64,000 bases of DNA from Rhodocaloribacter litoris (GTDB taxonomy: Bacteria > Bacteroidota > Rhodothermia > Rhodothermales > ISCAR-4553): contig NZ_CP076718.1 of NCBI RefSeq assembly GCF_011682235.2, positions 1,733,475 through 1,797,474 on the forward strand. The letters are read 5' to 3'. Shown one piece after another: positions 59,958 to 64,000 of this stretch (positions are counted from its first letter, which is position 1; every line of letters starts with the position of its first letter). The position numbers and the translations under genes were made by a program. The notes under the pieces were generated by a model, which was given only the letters and a program-made list of their open reading frames with translations, did no database searches and had not been told where the DNA came from.

Positions 59958-60037
59958 AATGCTACCTCCTCTGGTGATGTGTGGCTTCGAACGGGAACTG
60001 CCCGTAGGCCGACCGGACACAACCCGTCCACGGGTAT

Positions 60038-60058
60038 GTTAAGCGTATAACACTTAAC
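60038..60058. promoter_or_regulatory. Imperfect 21-bp palindrome, candidate operator
   Basis: GTTAAG (60038-60043) and CTTAAC (60053-60058) form a palindrome matching its own complement at 16 of 21 positions. It lies ~80 bases before the TonB receptor start, downstream of the predicted promoter. It could be a regulator site or part of a leader hairpin. Confidence 0.35.
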
Positions 60059-60301
60059 CGGGTATTACCTGGCGTAAAGCACACCCGGCTGCGCCACCCT
60101 CAACATACGGGGGCCGCACCCGGAACACCTCCCTACGGCCCGACCAGACACACGCGCCACCGGGCCGCGCACTGACCCGGAAAACCGGCGCGCTCTGGCA
60201 AACAGCGTCTTACGAAAGGTGCGGGGGGATGGAAAAGCCGTAGCGAAGGTTCGGATCGTGTGCCTTACGGTCGGTTCATGGGTTCTTCGTTTCGGTGTGG
60301 C

Positions 60302-60330
60302 AATATATTGGGGTGCACAACTTTTGTCAA
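60302..60330 (-). promoter_or_regulatory. Near-consensus promoter of the TonB receptor cassette
   Basis: On the minus strand TTGACA (60330-60325) and TATATT (60307-60302) are separated by exactly 17 bases. The -35 is a perfect match and the -10 matches 5 of 6 to the primary sigma consensus. The first downstream gene starts at 59957. Confidence 0.75.
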
Positions 60331-60389
60331 GGGAATGCTGCGTCCCCTGTGGGCAGGGACGTCGTTTTGCACATCCCGTGCAGGCCCGC

Positions 60390-61979
60390 TCAGACATAGA
60401 TCAGGTGCACGTCTTCGACCCCCTCGAGCGCGGCGATGCGGCGCAGCACCTCCGGCGGCACCGCCTCGTCCACGCTGATGGCCGTCAGGGCCATGGCCCC
60501 CTTGCCCGTACGCCCGAGCGCCAGCGCCCCGATGTTGATCCCGGCCTCGGCCAGCGCCCCCCCGACGGAGGCCAGCATGCCGGGCCGGTCCACGTTCCGG
60601 TAGAACAGAAGCCAGCCCTCGGCCCGCACCTCGAACCAGAACGCATCGACCCGGACCAGACGGGGGTCGTCGGCCCCGAAGATGGCACCGGCCACCTCCC
60701 GGCGGGTCCGGTCCGTCTCCACGGCCACCTCGATCAGGTTCGTGAAGCTGTCCCGTCCTGAACGCACCTCGGCCACCACGTCCAGCCCCAGCTCCCCGGC
60801 CAGCACCGGGGCGTTGATCAGGTTGACCGGACCGCTCTGCGAGCAGCTCAGCAGGCCCTTGAGCACCGCAATCTTAAGCACTTCGGCATAACGCTGCGGC
60901 ACGTCCCCGTGGCACCGGACGACGACGCGGTTCAGGTGTGCTGCGGCCAGTTGCCCGGCGATCAACCCCAGCTTCTCGGCCAGGCGCAGGTAGGGCTGCA
61001 CCTCCTGGTGAGCCGCCATGCGGATCGCCATGGCGTTGACCGCCGACGTGACCGGCTCCCCCCGGAGCGCCCGGATCACCTGCTCGGTGACCTGCCGCGC
61101 CACCTTCTGCTGGGCCTCCTCCGTCGAGGCTGCGATGTGCGGCGTGGCCACCACACGCGGATGCGCGATCAGGCCGGCCAGCGCCGGGGGAGGCGGCTCC
61201 TGCGAGTATACGTCGAGCGCCGCCCCGGCCACCTGCCCGTCTTCGAGCGCCGCCAGCAGCGCCGCCTCGTCGACGATGCCGCCCCGGGCACAGTTGACGA
61301 TGTACACCCCGCGCTTGCACCGCGCCAGCGCCCCCGCATCCAGCATCCCCCGCGTGGCCTCGTTGAGCGGCGTGTGGAACGTGATGAAGTCGCTCTTCTC
61401 AAAAATTTCGTCGAGCGATACGAGCGTGATGCCCAGCCGCCCGGCCACCTCGGGGGCCAGCACGGGATCATAGCCGAGCACCGTCATGCCGAAGCCCTGC
61501 ATGCGCTCCGCCACGGCCCGTCCGATCTTGCCCACGCCGACGATGCCCAGGGTCTTCTCGTAGAGCTCGGAGCCCTGAAACGACTTCCGGTCCCATTTCC
61601 CTTCCCGCAGCGAGGCATTCGCCTGCGGGATGCGGCGTGCCAGCGCCAGCAGCATCGCCACCGTATGCTCGGCCGTGGAGATGGTGTTGCCGTCGGGCGC
61701 GTTGATGACCAGAATGCCGCGCCGGGTGGCGGCCTCCACATCGATGTTGTCCACACCGACGCCGGCCCGGCCGATGACTTTCAGGTTCTCGGCGGCCTCG
61801 ATCAGGTCGGCGCCGATCCGCGTGCCGCTGCGGATGATCCAGCCGTCGGCGCGGGCCGCGTGCCGCCGCAGCACCTCGGGCGGCTGCTTGAGCTGCACGT
61901 CGGCCTCCATCCCGGCCTCCCGCAACATCTCCATGCAGACCGGATCGACGGCATCGGTGATCAAAATGGTGTGCGACAT
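60390..61979 (-). CDS. serA: D-3-phosphoglycerate dehydrogenase, long form
   Basis: A 529-residue enzyme starting serine synthesis by oxidising 3-phosphoglycerate. The NAD site is GIVGVGKIGRAVAERMQGFG. Catalytic Arg/Glu/His lie in NCARGGIVDEAAL, the segment near 265 and HIAASTEEA. An intervening allosteric substrate-binding domain and a C-terminal ACT domain (NVDRPGMLASVGGALAEAGI) suggest serine feedback. The ATG at 61979 follows a GGGGA and a tandem TTTATCAGGG repeat. It reads toward the receptor cassette but has a separate promoter downstream. Confidence 0.95.
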   Translation of the reverse strand: MSHTILITDAVDPVCMEMLREAGMEADVQLKQPPEVLRRHAARADGWIIRSGTRIGADLIEAAENLKVIGRAGVGVDNIDVEAATRRGILVINAPDGNTISTAEHTVAMLLALARRIPQANASLREGKWDRKSFQGSELYEKTLGIVGVGKIGRAVAERMQGFGMTVLGYDPVLAPEVAGRLGITLVSLDEIFEKSDFITFHTPLNEATRGMLDAGALARCKRGVYIVNCARGGIVDEAALLAALEDGQVAGAALDVYSQEPPPPALAGLIAHPRVVATPHIAASTEEAQQKVARQVTEQVIRALRGEPVTSAVNAMAIRMAAHQEVQPYLRLAEKLGLIAGQLAAAHLNRVVVRCHGDVPQRYAEVLKIAVLKGLLSCSQSGPVNLINAPVLAGELGLDVVAEVRSGRDSFTNLIEVAVETDRTRREVAGAIFGADDPRLVRVDAFWFEVRAEGWLLFYRNVDRPGMLASVGGALAEAGINIGALALGRTGKGAMALTAISVDEAVPPEVLRRIAALEGVEDVHLIYV

Positions 61980-62257
61980 GGCTTCCCCGCCCCTGATAAA
62001 CCCTGATAAACAACGTGCCGGTGAATGGGCTAAACTAAATTGAACACCGCCTCCGTGCGCCCCCGCATTGTGATGAAACGTAGAAAGGCGCGTGACGAAA
62101 TGGTAAAGGCACCCGGCACACGCCGCCGGGCGAAGGCGGGTTTCAGCCTGCAGGGAAGCCGGGGGCGGATCGTACCCCGCCCGTACCTTCCTCGAACCTC
62201 CCCCCTGCGTGCCGCGTTAGACGCCCCGCTCCGGCCCGCCAAGAAGCACCCCCGAAC
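61980..62257. other. Divergent spacer between serA and ispH
   Basis: About 280 bases separating divergent genes. A 10-bp tandem duplication (CCCTGATAAA at 61991-62000 and 62001-62010) directly precedes the serA start. Promoters for both genes must lie here, but none stands out. A 91-codon open frame at 62040-62315 overlaps ispH and has no recognisable features. Confidence 0.5.
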
Positions 62258-63502
62258 ATGGCCCGTCAGTTCAACGTCCCGGCTTTCTACCGCAGCCCGG
62301 TCATCGGGCGGGTGAAAGAGGCCCGCCGCGTGACCGACCCGCGCAAGCGCGACCTGTCCCCCTCGGTGCTGGACTTCGGGCCGGTGCGCTTCAAGCTCGC
62401 CCGTCACTTCGGCTTCTGCTACGGCGTCGAGAACGCCATCGAGATCGCCTACCGCGCCCTCGACGAGAACCCCGGCCGCCGCCTGTTTCTGCTCTCCGAG
62501 ATGATCCACAACCCGCACGTCAACGACGACCTGCGGCGGCGCGGCATCCGGTTCCTCCGCACCACCCGGGGCGAACAGCTCATCCCCTTCGACACCCTCA
62601 CCCCGGAGGACGTCGTCATCATCCCCGCCTTCGGGGCCTCGCTCGAAGTGGAAGCCGAGCTCGCCCGCCGGGGCGTCGACACGGTGCGCTACAACACCAC
62701 CTGCCCGTTCGTCGAGAAAGTGTGGAAACGCAGCGAGCAGATCGGGCAGAAGGGCTTCACGGTGGTGGTCCACGGCAAGCGGTACCACGAGGAAACCCGG
62801 GCCACGTTCTCCCATGCGAAAGAGGCGGCCCCCGTGGTCGTCGTGCGCGACCTCGGCGAGGCCGAAGACCTGGCCCGCGTCATCCGGGGCGAGGCCGGCC
62901 GCGCCTTCTTCTTCGAACGCTTCGCCGACCGGCACTCCGACGGCTTCGATCCGGACCGCGACCTCCGCCGCATCGGCGTCGTCAACCAGACGACCATGCT
63001 CGCCACCGAGACGCAGGCCATCGCCGACCTGCTCCGCCGGGCCATGATCGACCGCTACGGCGAGGCCGACCTCCACGAACACTTCGCCGACACGCGGGAC
63101 ACGCTCTGCTACGCGACGAACGAGAACCAGGACGCCACGAAAGCCCTCCTGGCCGACGGCGGCGACCTGGCCCTCATCGTCGGCGGCTACAACTCCTCGA
63201 ACACGAGCCACCTGGTGGAACTGGCCGCCGCCACCATGCCCGCCTACTTCATCAGCGGAGCCGGAGAGATCGAGGGGCCGAACGTGATCCACCACTTCGA
63301 CCTGCACACGCACGCACGGCGCACCACCACCGGCTGGCTCCCCGCTCGCCGCCCCCTCGACCTCGTCCTGACGGCCGGCGCCTCCTGCCCCGACGCCCTC
63401 CTCGACGAAGTCCTCCACCGGGTGCTGGACTTCTTCCCCGGCGCCCGCACCGTGGAGGAAGCCCTGGCTCCCTTCGAACGCCCCTCGACCGAACCGGCAT
63501 GA
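62258..63502 (+). CDS. ispH: 4-hydroxy-3-methylbut-2-enyl diphosphate reductase, long form
   Basis: A 414-residue iron-sulfur enzyme, last step of the non-mevalonate isoprenoid pathway. Three cluster cysteines are visible: C54 in GFCYGVENAIEIA, C149 in NTTCPFVEKVWK and C377 in GASCPDALLDEV. EMIHNPHVNDDLR and GYNSSNTSHLVELA are conserved. It is ~100 residues longer than the E. coli enzyme, as in the cyanobacterial-type long forms, with the N-terminus beginning MARQFNVPAFYRSPV. Its stop overlaps the next start (ATGA). Confidence 0.96.
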   Translation: MARQFNVPAFYRSPVIGRVKEARRVTDPRKRDLSPSVLDFGPVRFKLARHFGFCYGVENAIEIAYRALDENPGRRLFLLSEMIHNPHVNDDLRRRGIRFLRTTRGEQLIPFDTLTPEDVVIIPAFGASLEVEAELARRGVDTVRYNTTCPFVEKVWKRSEQIGQKGFTVVVHGKRYHEETRATFSHAKEAAPVVVVRDLGEAEDLARVIRGEAGRAFFFERFADRHSDGFDPDRDLRRIGVVNQTTMLATETQAIADLLRRAMIDRYGEADLHEHFADTRDTLCYATNENQDATKALLADGGDLALIVGGYNSSNTSHLVELAAATMPAYFISGAGEIEGPNVIHHFDLHTHARRTTTGWLPARRPLDLVLTAGASCPDALLDEVLHRVLDFFPGARTVEEALAPFERPSTEPA

Positions 63503-64000
63503 GCTGGTACCGGGAATGGTTCGACCGCGACGAGTACGAACTCGTCTACCGGCAGCGGGACGACCGCGAGGCCGAGCGTGTGGTCGACCTGATCGAGCGC
63601 ATCGTCCGGCCCACGCCGGGCGCCGCCATCCTCGACGTCGGCTGCGGGCGCGGGCGGCATGCCCGCAGCCTGGCCCGCCGGGGCTACCGCGTCACCGGCA
63701 TCGACCTCTCCGAACGCGCCCTCGAACAGGCCCGCCGCCGCGCCGCCGAAGAAGGCCTGCCGGTCACCTTCGAACGGGGCGACATGCGCCTTCCCGCCTG
63801 CGACCGCTGCTTCGACGGCGTCGTCAACCTGTTCACCGCCTTCGGCTACTTCGACGACGACGCCGACCACGCCCGCGCCCTCGGCGCCATGGCCACGGCC
63901 CTGCGCCCCGGCGGCTGGCTCGTCCAGGACTTCCTCAACGCCTCCTTCGTGCGGCGTCACCTCATCCCCGAAGACGTGCGGCACGAGAACGGCCTGCTCA
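63499..64000 (+). CDS. SAM-dependent methyltransferase, class I (3' truncated)
   Basis: The first 167 codons are present and the window ends inside the gene. Motif I is LDVGCGRGRH at 45-54, followed by GYRVTGIDLSERALEQ and VNLFTAFGYFDDDADHARAL. The sequence MSWYREWFDRDEYELVYRQR is typical of small-molecule methyltransferases of the UbiE/Methyltransf_25 type. Its ATG overlaps the ispH stop, so the two are probably coupled. Substrate is unknown. Confidence 0.88.
   Translation, partial: MSWYREWFDRDEYELVYRQRDDREAERVVDLIERIVRPTPGAAILDVGCGRGRHARSLARRGYRVTGIDLSERALEQARRRAAEEGLPVTFERGDMRLPACDRCFDGVVNLFTAFGYFDDDADHARALGAMATALRPGGWLVQDFLNASFVRRHLIPEDVRHENGLL

Larger units (their letters stand above)
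59958..60389. other. Long leader/control region of the receptor cassette
   Basis: About 430 bases between serA (whose 3' end is at 60390) and the receptor start. It contains the promoter candidate at 60302-60330, an operator-like palindrome at 60038-60058 and the receptor ribosome binding site. No open frame or known riboswitch was recognised. The ~340-base leader is long for a plain 5' end. Confidence 0.55.

Noticed and set aside
62040-62315. A 91-codon open frame before ispH
   Set aside because: Arg-rich, overlaps ispH, no Shine-Dalgarno and no recognised family.

Overview
The window is a GC-rich bacterial chromosome segment. It carries Bacteroidota-superphylum hallmarks: C-terminal type IX secretion (T9SS) sorting domains, a PorV-family barrel, a SprE/PorW-like lipoprotein, a TonB-dependent receptor with an N-terminal carboxypeptidase-regulatory-like domain, and a Mrp ATPase lacking the usual CxxC. 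High GC, long alanine/arginine-rich proteins and a YpdA-type reductase suggest the Rhodothermota (Rhodothermus-like). That assignment is inference from gene content; no 16S gene is present.

Layout. 1-1907 (+): end of a Ppx/GppA phosphatase, then Mrp and Nfu, two iron-sulfur cluster factors. 1968-9927: two minus-strand genes for secreted T9SS proteins, one with two cohesin-like domains and one giant beta-solenoid/Ig/dockerin protein. They are bracketed by an inverted pair of intergenic repeats, and a second, tandem repeat family lies beside the right copy. 9960-13696 (-): ruvX, an HU-like protein and a bifunctional RelA/SpoT enzyme.

13958-35398 (-) is a fused str-S10-spc-alpha supercluster of 35 genes, from rpsL to rplQ, with a promoter-like sequence upstream and a strong terminator after rplQ. 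It includes tuf, fusA, secY, map, infA and rpoA. A small lipocalin-like lipoprotein gene sits inside it between rpsJ and rplC, overlapping rpsJ by ATGA. S14, S4 and L36 are cysteine-poor, zinc-independent forms, and L17 carries a long Arg-rich then Glu/Ala-rich tail.

35682-44919 (-): ftsH, a PorW/SprE-like TPR lipoprotein fused to a TonB C-terminal domain, pyruvate kinase, a site-2 protease with CBS domains, and an orphan ParA ATPase. 45181-49569 (+): a YpdA-like flavoprotein, a complete ISAs1-family insertion sequence with terminal inverted repeats and a 10-bp target duplication, and a GH13 lipoprotein. 49625-59957 (-): a seven-haem cytochrome/TPR lipoprotein, then a three-gene surface cassette (TonB-dependent receptor, large T9SS protein, PorV-family barrel) downstream of a near-consensus promoter. 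60390-64000: serA (-), then ispH overlapping a truncated SAM methyltransferase (+).

The most unusual observations are the lipoprotein gene inside the S10 operon, the PorW-TonB fusion, and the cohesin and dockerin genes as neighbours carrying T9SS signals. All annotation comes from reading the sequence; no database search was run.
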